Shown: positions 1 through 6,645, counted from the stretch's first letter. The stretch is 8,486 bases of DNA from Gammaproteobacteria bacterium UBA6968 (GCA_002450255.1 DJYW01000008.1:29024-37509), one strand, 5' to 3'. Numbers and translations: made by a program. The notes: generated by a model from the letters alone, not told the origin.

Positions 1-64
1 ACGTGGACGAAATTCAAACAACTGGGTTCCAGCGCTCTTGTTGGAAGCACGAGGAAGAAAGGTT

Positions 65-601
65 ATGGCTAAAAAATATTCAACAGGAAAAATAAAAAAA
101 GCAGGTATCCCTATGGTTTTTGAGAAGACAGTGAAGAATTATGCTTACGCCACACGGTTCAGAGCAATTGGTTGCACGGTCCTAGCCGGAATGGCTTTGA
201 TGGTGCCGTATTTTGGGAATGCGGCCGAATCTAAAAGCTGGAGCATGAATGCCAATGCGCAGACGGCTGCTGGGCCGACATCTGCAAATTCTGGTGCTTC
301 GACGTCAGGTCAAGCGGCACAAGGGGCCGGCACCTCTGGAGCAGGCACTTCTGGAGCTGCTGCTAGTGGCGCTGCTGCTGGTGGCGCTGTTGCCGGAGGT
401 ATAGCTGTTTCCACTGCAATCGCCGTTGGTCTAGTTGGCGTTACGGCACTAGCCCTTCAGGACGATAAAAAATCGCGTTCTTTAGCGACGCCCAAACCGG
501 TTACACCGACTACACCATCAACGACAACAACGACAGCGACAACGACCACAGCGGCGTCTACATCCACGTCTAGCGCAGCATCTACGGGTAGTAGTAATTA
601 G
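65..601 (+). CDS. GfcA-like Ala/Gly/Ser/Thr-rich exported or membrane protein
   Basis: The product is 178 residues. I chose the ATG at 65 because AGGAAG (52-57) lies 7 bases upstream; the frame also opens at a TTG at 38, and a second ATG at 113 would give a more ordinary signal peptide. Residues 1-33 are basic. Residues 34-51 are hydrophobic and end near NAA at 52-54, which resembles a signal-peptidase site. Residues 89-108 are four pentapeptide units (GTSGA, GTSGA, AASGA, AAGGA). A second hydrophobic helix spans about 109-131, followed by DDKK and a roughly 40-residue Thr/Ser/Pro-rich tail. This layout (signal, Gly/Ala helix, charged stop, Thr-rich tail) resembles GfcA/YmcD of E. coli group 4 capsule loci, but no other capsule gene is visible and low-complexity sequence can mimic homology. 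A role at the envelope is inference. It stands alone in the window, with a hairpin 11 bases after the stop. Confidence 0.7.
   Translation: MAKKYSTGKIKKAGIPMVFEKTVKNYAYATRFRAIGCTVLAGMALMVPYFGNAAESKSWSMNANAQTAAGPTSANSGASTSGQAAQGAGTSGAGTSGAAASGAAAGGAVAGGIAVSTAIAVGLVGVTALALQDDKKSRSLATPKPVTPTTPSTTTTTATTTTAASTSTSSAASTGSSN
329..388 (+). repeat. Two adjacent pairs of 15-bp tandem repeats, in frame
   Basis: Positions 329-343 and 344-358 are the same 15-mer with two differences, encoding GTSGA twice. Positions 359-373 and 374-388 are a second 15-mer with one difference, encoding AASGA and AAGGA. The unit is five codons and codon-aligned, so copy-number change would keep the frame. It sits just before the Gly/Ala-rich membrane helix of the 65-601 gene and may vary in length between strains. 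Confidence 0.8.
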
Positions 602-612
602 AGCAAAGAAAT

Positions 613-649
613 GGCGAGCCTCTTGTTATCGTCAAAAGAGGCTATCGCC
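613..649 (+). terminator. Strong hairpin just after the Thr-rich protein gene
   Basis: The arm 613-624 (GGCGA then GCCTCTT) pairs with 636-649 (AAGAGGC, a TA bulge, then TCGCC). This gives 12 base pairs with one two-base bulge and an 11-base loop, starting 11 bases after the stop at 601. No T-run follows on the plus strand (ACCACGGG comes next), so it is not a textbook intrinsic terminator. It may protect an mRNA 3' end or work with Rho. Read on the minus strand it is followed by a modest T-rich stretch. Confidence 0.55.
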
Positions 650-944
650 ACCACGGGTCTCAAACAAAACAGGCTGCCAGCAAGATATAGCTTTATTGAT
701 AACACGCACCTGATCCGAACAGTGATTGTTATTAGCTTTTCTATATGGCATTGCGCAACCTGCAGCGATAAAGTCAAAGTCTCCTCTACAAAGTATGGGA
801 TATGACAAGCAAATTGCGAAAATAGATTAATTCGAAAAAAGTGGAAAGAAACGATTGTTTTTTCTGGCTTTAATTGAATCAGGCGTTATCGATGGATCTT
901 GGGGGTGAGTGATGTTGGCGATCACAAGCGCTCATCGGCTGGGC
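650..944. other. Intergenic stretch with no convincing gene
   Basis: This gap separates the plus-strand Thr-rich protein gene from the 3' end of the minus-strand PspC-domain gene. A 64-codon frame opening at the ATG at 611 starts inside the hairpin, has no ribosome-binding sequence and gives an unremarkable protein, so I do not call it. The stretch 830-870 is A-rich then T-rich without a GC stem. I see no clear terminator for the minus-strand gene; the only inverted symmetry near 915-937 has two mismatches in eight. Confidence 0.6.
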
Positions 945-1148
945 CTAGTCTTCTTCTGAGTCAGCAATCAGCCACGTGATCACATAAGCTGCGATTACAA
1001 GCTTTGTTAAGAATATTCCAACCAGCACGGTCAGTATCCGAACAGTCTTTGCTTTAAGCCCGCAGTACTGTGCGATCCCGCTGCAAACCCCAAAAACGAT
1101 AGCATCCTTCCGGTTTAGCCGGAATTTTTTGCGTGTTGTATTTTCCAT
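945..1148 (-). CDS. Stand-alone PspC-domain membrane protein
   Basis: This is a 67-residue PspC-domain protein (phage-shock protein C family). I chose the ATG at 1148 because GAGGA lies 8 bases upstream; the frame is open to 1202 but has no better start. RLNRKDAIVFGVCSGIAQYCGL (10-31) matches the family pattern of a basic start, then G-V-C-x-G-[IL]-A-x-Y and G-L. R37 precedes a hydrophobic helix at about 38-62, and the protein ends in an acidic SEED tail. Full-length enterobacterial PspC is about 119 residues and has a further cytoplasmic C-terminal region, which is absent here, as is usual for small stand-alone family members. These proteins sit in the inner membrane and are linked to envelope stress. 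No PspA, PspB or PspF is in view, so a role in a Psp response is only inferred. It lies 58 bases downstream of the 1207-1533 gene and is probably cotranscribed with it. Confidence 0.85.
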   Translation of the reverse strand: MENTTRKKFRLNRKDAIVFGVCSGIAQYCGLKAKTVRILTVLVGIFLTKLVIAAYVITWLIADSEED

Positions 1149-1206
1149 TTTTTGAATCCTCACTGTTTCGATGTTCCCTGGTTCGCTTGCGCGCCTCACC
1201 AAACTG

Positions 1207-1533
1207 TTATCCTTGGTTGAGAGTTTTCGTCGAAGTGGGTTGATGGTCGCTGACTAGTGGTGCCGCTAGCAGAACCGCTACGGTAGCCGACAGGGAAGGC
1301 CAATAATTGCTAATCCACTGCTCCATAGCCGGAAATGGGTTTCGTTCTTCATGACTTTTTTCTGCGCTGGTAAATCCCGCGAATACACCGGTCATGATCA
1401 GTATGACTGCTAGCAATAAATATACGGGGAATCTGGCGCGGGGCTGCTCCAGGCGTGAAATGCGCAGCCAACTAAAGCTTCCCGCACTATTTCTATTGAC
1501 GTTGCTGGTTTTGGCTTGGTTTAAGCTTTGCAT
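1207..1533 (-). CDS. Unrecognised small protein with two hydrophobic segments, upstream of the PspC-domain gene
   Basis: The product is 108 residues and I do not recognise its family. I chose the ATG at 1533 because CAGGAAG lies just upstream, with AGGA 7 bases from the start; the frame opens earlier, at 1581, without such a sequence. Residues 1-35 are polar and basic (RLEQPRAR at 28-35). Residues 36-54 form a clear membrane segment. Residues 55-77 are a charged then aromatic linker (EKSHEER, EQWISNYW). Residues 78-95 are a weaker second hydrophobic stretch, and the tail is polar. A hairpin topology with both ends in the cytoplasm fits the flanking basic residues. It is the upstream partner of the PspC-domain gene, so a membrane-stress or PspC-partner role is possible. 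That rests on position alone. Confidence 0.6.
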   Translation of the reverse strand: MQSLNQAKTSNVNRNSAGSFSWLRISRLEQPRARFPVYLLLAVILIMTGVFAGFTSAEKSHEERNPFPAMEQWISNYWPSLSATVAVLLAAPLVSDHQPTSTKTLNQG

Positions 1534-1776
1534 AATGTCTTCCTGATATTGTCTAATTCCGTCTGCGGCTAATTTCTGCAAAAGCCTCTTGTTGTTTTCA
1601 TTGCACTGGCAGAGCCTCTGGCCAAATACGTTTTGTGCCGCTGCGAGTAATATGAGTCCGAACTCGCTTAGTTCCAGCTTCCTCGATAGATAACTAATTC
1701 ATATCGTTATCTTTGTTCGAGCGTACGTGGCCGTCTTGTGGAAAGTAATCCAATATGCGTGCCAAGTTTTTGTGTT

Positions 1777-1805
1777 GAAAAGCTTAATGTCTGTAGGGCT
1801 TTTTC
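1777..1805. terminator. Weak hairpin with A-tract and T-tract
   Basis: GAAAAGC (1777-1783) can pair with GCTTTTTC (1798-1805) around a 14-base spacer, with one extra T. The stem is short and A/T-rich with only two strong pairs at its core, so it would be a poor intrinsic terminator. It is listed because it is the only terminator-like element between the two divergent transcription units. Confidence 0.2.
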
Positions 1806-1843
1806 TTCGGTTTGTAATCGGGGAGCGGTTTAAGTGGTAAATT

Positions 1844-1872
1844 TTGCTAACAACTGGCGAAAAATTTAGAGT
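1844..1872 (+). promoter_or_regulatory. Weak sigma-70 promoter candidate upstream of the acyl-CoA synthetase
   Basis: TTGCTA (1844-1849) and TAGAGT (1867-1872) are 17 bases apart, each matching four of six consensus positions. It points toward the synthetase gene at 2020 and would leave a leader of about 140 bases. Matches this weak occur by chance in A/T-rich intergenic DNA. Confidence 0.2.
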
Positions 1873-2019
1873 CGGGTCAGCGATGACGGTTTGTACTTTA
1901 CTTCGGCCAATATTTCTAAGGGAGTTATGATGTGGTCGTGATCACAAGGGTGGCTGGCAACCAATAGAATTTCAGGTACGGTTGCGGGGAAATCACAGGC
2001 GATGAGATTAGGGGGATTG

Positions 2020-3630
2020 ATGACACTGACTTTTGCGAGCGCGTGGGAAGCGATAGCGGACGCTTTTCCGAACAGGCCTGCGACCATCGCGGACGGTAAT
2101 CGTACGACTTGGCAGCAATTTGAAGAAAGAGCTGCGCGTCTGGCTCAAGCCTTATCAGATCATGGGATTACTACCGACTCGAAAGGTGGCATTTATTTGC
2201 ACAATAGCCACGAATATCAGGAGGCGCAGTTCGCGCTGTTCAAAGTTGGTGCCTGCCCTATCAATGTGAATTACCGCTATAAATCAGATGAGTTGGTTTA
2301 TCTTTTAGATAACGCGGATGCCGAGGTTGTATTCTTTCAATCTTGCTACGCGATGCGAATTTGGGAGGTCAAGGATCGCCTACCAAAGGTTAAACTGTTC
2401 GTGCAGATTGATGATGGTACTGAGATTTTGATTAAAGGTGCCGTCGATTACGAGCGCACCATTCGGCAATGTGCGCCTTTGCCCAGACAGGCCCAAAACC
2501 CTGACTCGCTCTACATGCTGTATACCGGTGGCACGACAGGTATGCCGAAAGGGGTGATGTATCCTCAAGGGGAATTCCTACAGGCACTGCTAGGTATTGG
2601 CTTTGGGGCCGCCGGATTGGAGCTGCCGACAAACGTAGCGGATTACATCGCTCTGATTAAAGTGATTGAGCGACCGCCGATCACGCTACCGGCCTGTCCG
2701 TTAATGCATGGTACGGGTGTGTGGCTGGGCAGCTTTGTGCCGATGATGATGGGCGGCACGGTGGTGACGACTTCGAAGCTGGGTCTAAATCCGGATTTAC
2801 TGCTATCTATGATCGAACAGCATCGTGTGAGTAATCTCGTTATCGTGGGTGACGCCTTTGCAAAACCGTTGTTGGGTGCGATAGAAGCAGCCGTCAAACA
2901 GGGGGACCCGTATCGCCTCGATTCTCTCGATCAAATCACTTCTAGTGGCGTCATGTGGAGCGCGGAGACTAAGCAAGGCTTGCTTGAATATCTCGATGTC
3001 ACCTTGGCCGATTTTATGGGATCCACAGAGGGCGGCATGGGTAGTGCCGTTAGCTCTCGAGATAATCCCGTCGAAACCGCGCAATTTGTGCTCAATGAGG
3101 GGGTCCGCGTGATCAGTGACAGCGGCGCATGGATACAGCCCGGCAGTGACGAAATTGGTAAGGTGGCCGCCACTGGGTTGGTGCCGTTGGGTTATTACAA
3201 AGATGAAGCCAAGACGGCAGAAACTTTTAAAGTGATTGACGGGATTCGCTACAGTTTTCCCGGGGACTACGCGACCGTGGCGGCGGACGGATCGATTACT
3301 TTGCTCGGACGTGGCAGCGCCTGTATTAACACAGCGGGAGAGAAAGTTTTTCCTGAAGAAGTGGAAGAAGTCCTGAAGCGGCATTCGGCCGTATTTGATG
3401 CTCTGGTGGTGGGTTTGCCGGACGAGCAATTTGGTCAGCGGGTTGTCGCTGTCGTTTCTTGTGACGCGGGGCAGATACTCGAGGAGGGTGATTTGTTGGC
3501 CTTTGCCAAAGAACATTTGGCTGGTTATAAGGTTCCGAAGCGCACATTCTTTGTCGCCGAGGTGCGCCGTGCACCTAATGGCAAAGCGGATTACAAATGG
3601 GCAAAGCAGCATGCGGAGTCGCAAGCCTAG
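2020..3630 (+). CDS. FadD19-like AMP-forming acyl-CoA synthetase
   Basis: This 536-residue adenylating enzyme activates a carboxylic acid with ATP to an acyl-AMP and then an acyl-CoA. I chose the ATG at 2020, with AGGGGGA directly upstream, because family members usually begin near the LTFASAWEAIADAFP segment; an ATG at 2002 in the same frame would add six residues. YTGGTTGMPKG (168-178) is the AMP-binding phosphate loop, MGSTEGG (333-339) holds the ATP/Mg motif with E337, D416 in PGDY contacts the ribose, and LLGRG (428-432) marks the hinge. INTAGEKVFPEEVE follows, with Ala439 where relatives I recall have Gly. K522 in PNGKADYKWAK is the adenylation lysine. Length and the order of the GYYKDEAKTAETF, PGDY, GRGS and GEKV[FY]PEEVE segments fit the actinobacterial FadD19 group, which activates steroid side-chain acids. 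The substrate here is inferred only. The CoA-transferase follows after 116 bases. Confidence 0.93.
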   Translation: MTLTFASAWEAIADAFPNRPATIADGNRTTWQQFEERAARLAQALSDHGITTDSKGGIYLHNSHEYQEAQFALFKVGACPINVNYRYKSDELVYLLDNADAEVVFFQSCYAMRIWEVKDRLPKVKLFVQIDDGTEILIKGAVDYERTIRQCAPLPRQAQNPDSLYMLYTGGTTGMPKGVMYPQGEFLQALLGIGFGAAGLELPTNVADYIALIKVIERPPITLPACPLMHGTGVWLGSFVPMMMGGTVVTTSKLGLNPDLLLSMIEQHRVSNLVIVGDAFAKPLLGAIEAAVKQGDPYRLDSLDQITSSGVMWSAETKQGLLEYLDVTLADFMGSTEGGMGSAVSSRDNPVETAQFVLNEGVRVISDSGAWIQPGSDEIGKVAATGLVPLGYYKDEAKTAETFKVIDGIRYSFPGDYATVAADGSITLLGRGSACINTAGEKVFPEEVEEVLKRHSAVFDALVVGLPDEQFGQRVVAVVSCDAGQILEEGDLLAFAKEHLAGYKVPKRTFFVAEVRRAPNGKADYKWAKQHAESQA

Positions 3631-3734
3631 GAGAGCGATTCAACTACCGGGCCAATGTTGCCATTGCACGAGTGTAAGCAGGGCCATTGTGCTAGTGGTT
3701 TACTCTACAGAGAATTTTAACGGGGATATCTTTT

Positions 3735-3746
3735 AAGGGGGTAAAG
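3735..3746 (+). promoter_or_regulatory. Ribosome-binding site of the CoA-transferase
   Basis: AAGGGGG (3735-3741) lies 5 bases upstream of the ATG at 3747 and fixes this start. The 116-base gap after the synthetase shows no clear terminator, so readthrough from the upstream gene is plausible. Confidence 0.7.
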
Positions 3747-4946
3747 ATGAGCGGACCTTTGTCTGGTGTTCGAGTAGTCGACTTAACTTCAATGATTTCT
3801 GGCCCGGTAGCAACGATGATGTTGGCTGACCAGGGTGCGGACGTTATCAAGGTTGAGGCATTAGACGGCGATTTGGTTCGGGGCGCGGGTCCCAACCGGT
3901 CAGGTATTACTTCAACCTTTATCTCGTCTAACCGATCCAAACGCAGTTTAGCCGTTGACCTTAAGACGACTGAGGGTGTGGAAGTACTCAATCGCTTGCT
4001 GAGTACTGCCGATGTGTTGGTGCAGAACTTTCGCCCTGGAACGATTGAGCGAATGGGGTTTGGCGAGGGTGCAGTTCGCACAATCAAAGCGGACATCATT
4101 TATGTTTCGATCAGTGGGTTCGGCGAGACTGGTCCCTATGCCCATCAACGTGTCTATGACCCAGTGATTCAAGCTTTATCCGGACTGGCTGCAATCCAGG
4201 CGGATGGGGCAACCGGCCGTCCAAAGATGATACGCACGATTATCCCTGATAAAACAACGGCGGTAACGGCAGCTCAAGCCATCACCGCGGCGCTCTTTGC
4301 ACGCGAGCGTACGGGCGAGGGTCAGCATGTTCGACTCGCGATGCTCGATACGATGGTATCGTATTTGTGGCCTGAGGGGATGTCCGGTTTAACCTTGGTG
4401 GGAAGGGAAGTTAAAGCAGCTCGGGCGCAGCTTTCGCCTGACCTCATTTTCGAGGCTACCGATGGCTATATCACCGCTGGCGCAGTGAGCAATAAAGAGT
4501 GGCACGGTATGTGTCGCGCTTTGGGTCATCCTGAATGGACTGAGGATGAGCGTTTCAAAACGGTCAACGACCGTGCCGTGAACGTAAACGAACGATTGGC
4601 GCTAACCGCCGCAGTGATTGCCACCAATACATCGGCTCACTGGCTGCAATTGCTTGACGCCGAAGGCGTGCCTTGTGCGCCGGTACTTGATCGTGAGGGC
4701 GTTCTGACACATCCGCAAATCGTAGCCAGCGAATTGCTCTCCGAGTCTGAGCATCCCATTGCTGGCCGTATACGGCAGCCTCGACCGGCTGCCCGTTTTG
4801 ATAAAACGCCGTCGGGTATACAGCGGCATGCCCCTGGTTTAGGTGAGCACAGCATAGAGATTTTGCGTGAATTGGGCTTCTCCGAGGCCTCGATCGATTC
4901 CATGGTCACCACAGCGGTGCTAGGGACGTATCCGTTGCCGAAGTGA
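3747..4946 (+). CDS. Family III (CaiB/BaiF) CoA-transferase
   Basis: The product is 399 residues. This family moves CoA from one acyl-CoA to a free acid through an enzyme-bound aspartyl-CoA thioester. The N-terminus PLSGVRVVDLTSMISGP (4-20), then MLADQGADVIKVE (25-37), is the family signature. SKRSLAVDLKTTEG, ADVLVQNFRPG and YVSISGFGETGPY are further conserved blocks. D168 in IIPDKTTAVTAAQAITAAL is at the position of the catalytic aspartate (Asp169 in formyl-CoA transferase). FARERTGEGQHVRLAMLDTMVSYLW follows, and the C-terminal region carries GVPCAPVLDREGVLTHPQ. Length favours a transferase over the somewhat shorter alpha-methylacyl-CoA racemases, which share the fold, although a racemase cannot be fully excluded. 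The strand shared with the synthetase suggests one operon: the ligase would prime a CoA pool and the transferase recycle it. Donor and acceptor acids are unknown. Confidence 0.92.
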   Translation: MSGPLSGVRVVDLTSMISGPVATMMLADQGADVIKVEALDGDLVRGAGPNRSGITSTFISSNRSKRSLAVDLKTTEGVEVLNRLLSTADVLVQNFRPGTIERMGFGEGAVRTIKADIIYVSISGFGETGPYAHQRVYDPVIQALSGLAAIQADGATGRPKMIRTIIPDKTTAVTAAQAITAALFARERTGEGQHVRLAMLDTMVSYLWPEGMSGLTLVGREVKAARAQLSPDLIFEATDGYITAGAVSNKEWHGMCRALGHPEWTEDERFKTVNDRAVNVNERLALTAAVIATNTSAHWLQLLDAEGVPCAPVLDREGVLTHPQIVASELLSESEHPIAGRIRQPRPAARFDKTPSGIQRHAPGLGEHSIEILRELGFSEASIDSMVTTAVLGTYPLPK

Positions 4947-5119
4947 CGCCGGATCCCATTGATTGTAGAAGTCGAGGTGATCTGGCGCTGCTGGAAAAAG
5001 TGTTTGTTATGAGATTTGGCGAAGGTTGTTGAACGGCACCGCATCCTAATAACGATCACGCAGATGACCGCTATCAGCAGGCGCGCTCTCGAAAGAGGCT
5101 ATCAACAGCTGAATTCTTT

Positions 5120-6418
5120 CTAACTAGAGCGCCGCTCAGCAATCAGCTTGCGTCTGGAAAGTGCACCGCCCGTGCGAATAAACAACGGGCCTGCGCAAGC
5201 GACTAGCATCAATGCAGCCAGGATCGTAAACGCTAATTGGTAACTTCCGGTTACGTCATGGATGTAGCCGGCCAAAGGCGATGCTGCCAACATGAAGGGC
5301 AGTTCGGTAAATCTGACGACGCCGGCGACGCTGGCGAAAGAAGGTGCGCCGAAGCTAGTAGAGATGGCAAAGGAGCGCAGCGGCGCCATTCCGGAGTAGC
5401 CAAAGCCGTAAAGTGTAGCGGCGAGTGCAGCACTGGCGAAGTCATCGACCATCGTGAATAAGAGTAACGCGGCCGCCTGGCAAACCAGCGCTACCCAAAT
5501 GGTTATTCTGGCGCCGATATAATCCGACATCCAGCCCACGACGGGTTTACCAAAAGCCGCAAAGCCAGCGGTGATGGACATTAGCGTTGTTGCAGCGGTG
5601 CGGCTGAAGCCAATATCCAAAAAGTGGCTGAATAAATGCAGCATCATTGCCGTGAAAACGCAGAACATCGCGCCAAACACAAAACCGATCGCCCAGAACG
5701 CAGGTGTGCGAAACAATTCGCTTTGTTTCCAGATCTTTTGTTCTTCTTTTATCTCTATCATTTCGTCGGCGTGCGCTGCAGTGTAGGCGCGGCCATCACG
5801 CACTTCGCCTACATCCTCAGGCTGATCACGCATAAAGAGATAAACAATTGGGAAAAGTACTACCAAAGTGATCCCGGCATAAGTCATAAAAGTCACTTGC
5901 CAGTCGTACTGTTCGAGCAGCCAATTTGTAAAGTGTGGCATGACCACACCTGCTAACGACGAACCCAGCACCGCGATAGCGATCGCGCGACCGCGCCAAT
6001 GGTCAAACCATCGAATCACCGTTCGATGCCAGGCCATGCCGCCGATGCAGGCCATGCCGGCGCCGAGGCCCAGACTGACTAGGATTGCGAAGCCCAAAAT
6101 CGAGTCGATTAGGGATAGCAGGGCATAAGAGGCGCTAACGATCAAGATGCCAACTAAAATGACCTGTCGCGCCGACTTTCCATCCACATAACGCCCAATA
6201 AAAGGCGCCAGAACAGCACCGGTGATTGCCGCAGCGGAAAAGGACATGGAGATTTGGAAACGTTCGCCGTTAGTAAGAGCCTCGGCGAGCGAAGGGAGCA
6301 GTATGCCGCGAGAGTAGGAAAAAAAACCGGTGCCGAGAAAGCCGAGCAAACCTGATACAGCGACGATAATCCAGCCGTAAAATAGCGGCTTAGTCGGTTG
6401 TGCGTCCGCATTAGACAA
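5120..6418 (-). CDS. MFS transporter, monocarboxylate/oxalate-formate antiporter-like
   Basis: This is an inner-membrane secondary transporter with about 12 membrane segments, probably for an organic acid. FYGWIIVAVSGLLGFLGTGFFSYSRGILLP opens the first helix in the style of this subgroup. GRYVDGKSARQ is a variant of the MFS motif after helix 2. WFDHWRGRAIAIAVLGSSLAG matches the helix 4-5 region, a charged central loop follows, and GWMSDYIGARITIW is the repeat of the motif in the second half. The start is uncertain. The frame is open to a GTG at 6622, but that codon has no ribosome-binding sequence, lies inside an inverted repeat, and would add 68 polar residues with several rare-looking codons. 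I prefer the TTG at 6418 (432 residues), with AAGGA 10 bases upstream. It converges on the CoA-transferase and diverges from the glutathione transferase, so it may import the acid the neighbouring enzymes activate. Confidence 0.88.
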   Translation of the reverse strand: MSNADAQPTKPLFYGWIIVAVSGLLGFLGTGFFSYSRGILLPSLAEALTNGERFQISMSFSAAAITGAVLAPFIGRYVDGKSARQVILVGILIVSASYALLSLIDSILGFAILVSLGLGAGMACIGGMAWHRTVIRWFDHWRGRAIAIAVLGSSLAGVVMPHFTNWLLEQYDWQVTFMTYAGITLVVLFPIVYLFMRDQPEDVGEVRDGRAYTAAHADEMIEIKEEQKIWKQSELFRTPAFWAIGFVFGAMFCVFTAMMLHLFSHFLDIGFSRTAATTLMSITAGFAAFGKPVVGWMSDYIGARITIWVALVCQAAALLLFTMVDDFASAALAATLYGFGYSGMAPLRSFAISTSFGAPSFASVAGVVRFTELPFMLAASPLAGYIHDVTGSYQLAFTILAALMLVACAGPLFIRTGGALSRRKLIAERRSS

Positions 6419-6602
6419 ATGCTTGGCATCCTTGCCCGGCTGGTCAGATCGACCTGGTACAGACGTTCCCGCCTTAATGTTTTTGTTTTTATCGGTGATG
6501 GTTTTCCCCTGAATCGACCGCGCAGTTTGCCGGTTAGCCTGGTCCCAATAACCCCTCTGCAATGGTCTCGCTGTGGCTATCCTCGCAGATCCAGCATGCT
6601 TT

Positions 6603-6630
6603 GTTACACTGCTTGTCAGCACAGTGTAAC
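6603..6630. promoter_or_regulatory. Perfect 9-bp inverted repeat, candidate operator
   Basis: GTTACACTG (6603-6611) and CAGTGTAAC (6622-6630) are exact reverse complements separated by 10 bases. The element ends 15 bases before the ATG of the glutathione transferase, directly in front of its ribosome-binding site, on the upstream side of the divergent MFS gene. Half-sites spaced about two helical turns centre to centre suit a dimeric repressor or activator. TetR-family regulators often bind palindromes of this kind, but no regulator gene is present here. It could also form an RNA hairpin in the leader. Confidence 0.6.
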
Positions 6631-6632
6631 TG

Positions 6633-6638
6633 AAGGGA
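6633..6638 (+). promoter_or_regulatory. Ribosome-binding site of the glutathione transferase
   Basis: AAGGGA lies 7 bases upstream of the ATG at 6646. It adjoins the inverted repeat at 6603-6630, so occupancy or folding of that repeat could affect translation. Confidence 0.75.
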
Positions 6639-6645
6639 CTCGCTC

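Larger units (their letters stand above)
1534..2019. other. 486-base stretch without a confident gene, between divergent genes
   Basis: This should hold the promoters of both the minus-strand 1533 gene and the plus-strand 2020 synthetase. Frames here are short or extend from genes on either side. Visible elements are an imperfect palindrome at 1608-1623, a weak hairpin at 1777-1805, a weak promoter candidate at 1844-1872 and a mini-ORF with a good ribosome-binding sequence near 1917-1967. The length would allow a small RNA, but I cannot define one. Confidence 0.5.

Noticed and set aside
1..64. Possible end of an upstream gene at the left edge
   Set aside because: The stretch is too short and shows no recognisable coding remnant; only the ribosome-binding sequence for the 65-601 gene is clear.
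611..805. 64-codon plus-strand frame after the Thr-rich gene
   Set aside because: Its ATG lies at the edge of the hairpin stem, it has no ribosome-binding sequence, and the protein has no recognisable feature.
1604..1635. Possible sigma-54 promoter (TGGC and TGC elements on the minus strand), as expected for a psp operon
   Set aside because: The GG and GC dinucleotides are 11 bases apart rather than the required 10, and the rest of the consensus is poor. The sequence is better described as an imperfect palindrome at 1608-1623.
918..1948. GATCAC-containing words at about 918, 976-983 and 1938-1945, resembling CRP half-sites
   Set aside because: One copy lies inside the PspC-domain coding region, the spacing does not fit a CRP site, and 8-base palindromes recur by chance.
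2803..3624. 273-codon minus-strand frame opposite the acyl-CoA synthetase
   Set aside because: It lies entirely antisense to a gene with clear family motifs, and its translation shows no domain; it is a by-product of codon bias.
3692..4099. 135-codon minus-strand frame opposite the CoA-transferase start
   Set aside because: It is antisense to conserved CaiB/BaiF motifs and its protein is featureless.
5085..5098. CTCT-CGAA-AGAG hairpin between the converging CoA-transferase and transporter genes
   Set aside because: The stem is only 4 bp with no T-run on either strand, too weak to call a terminator.
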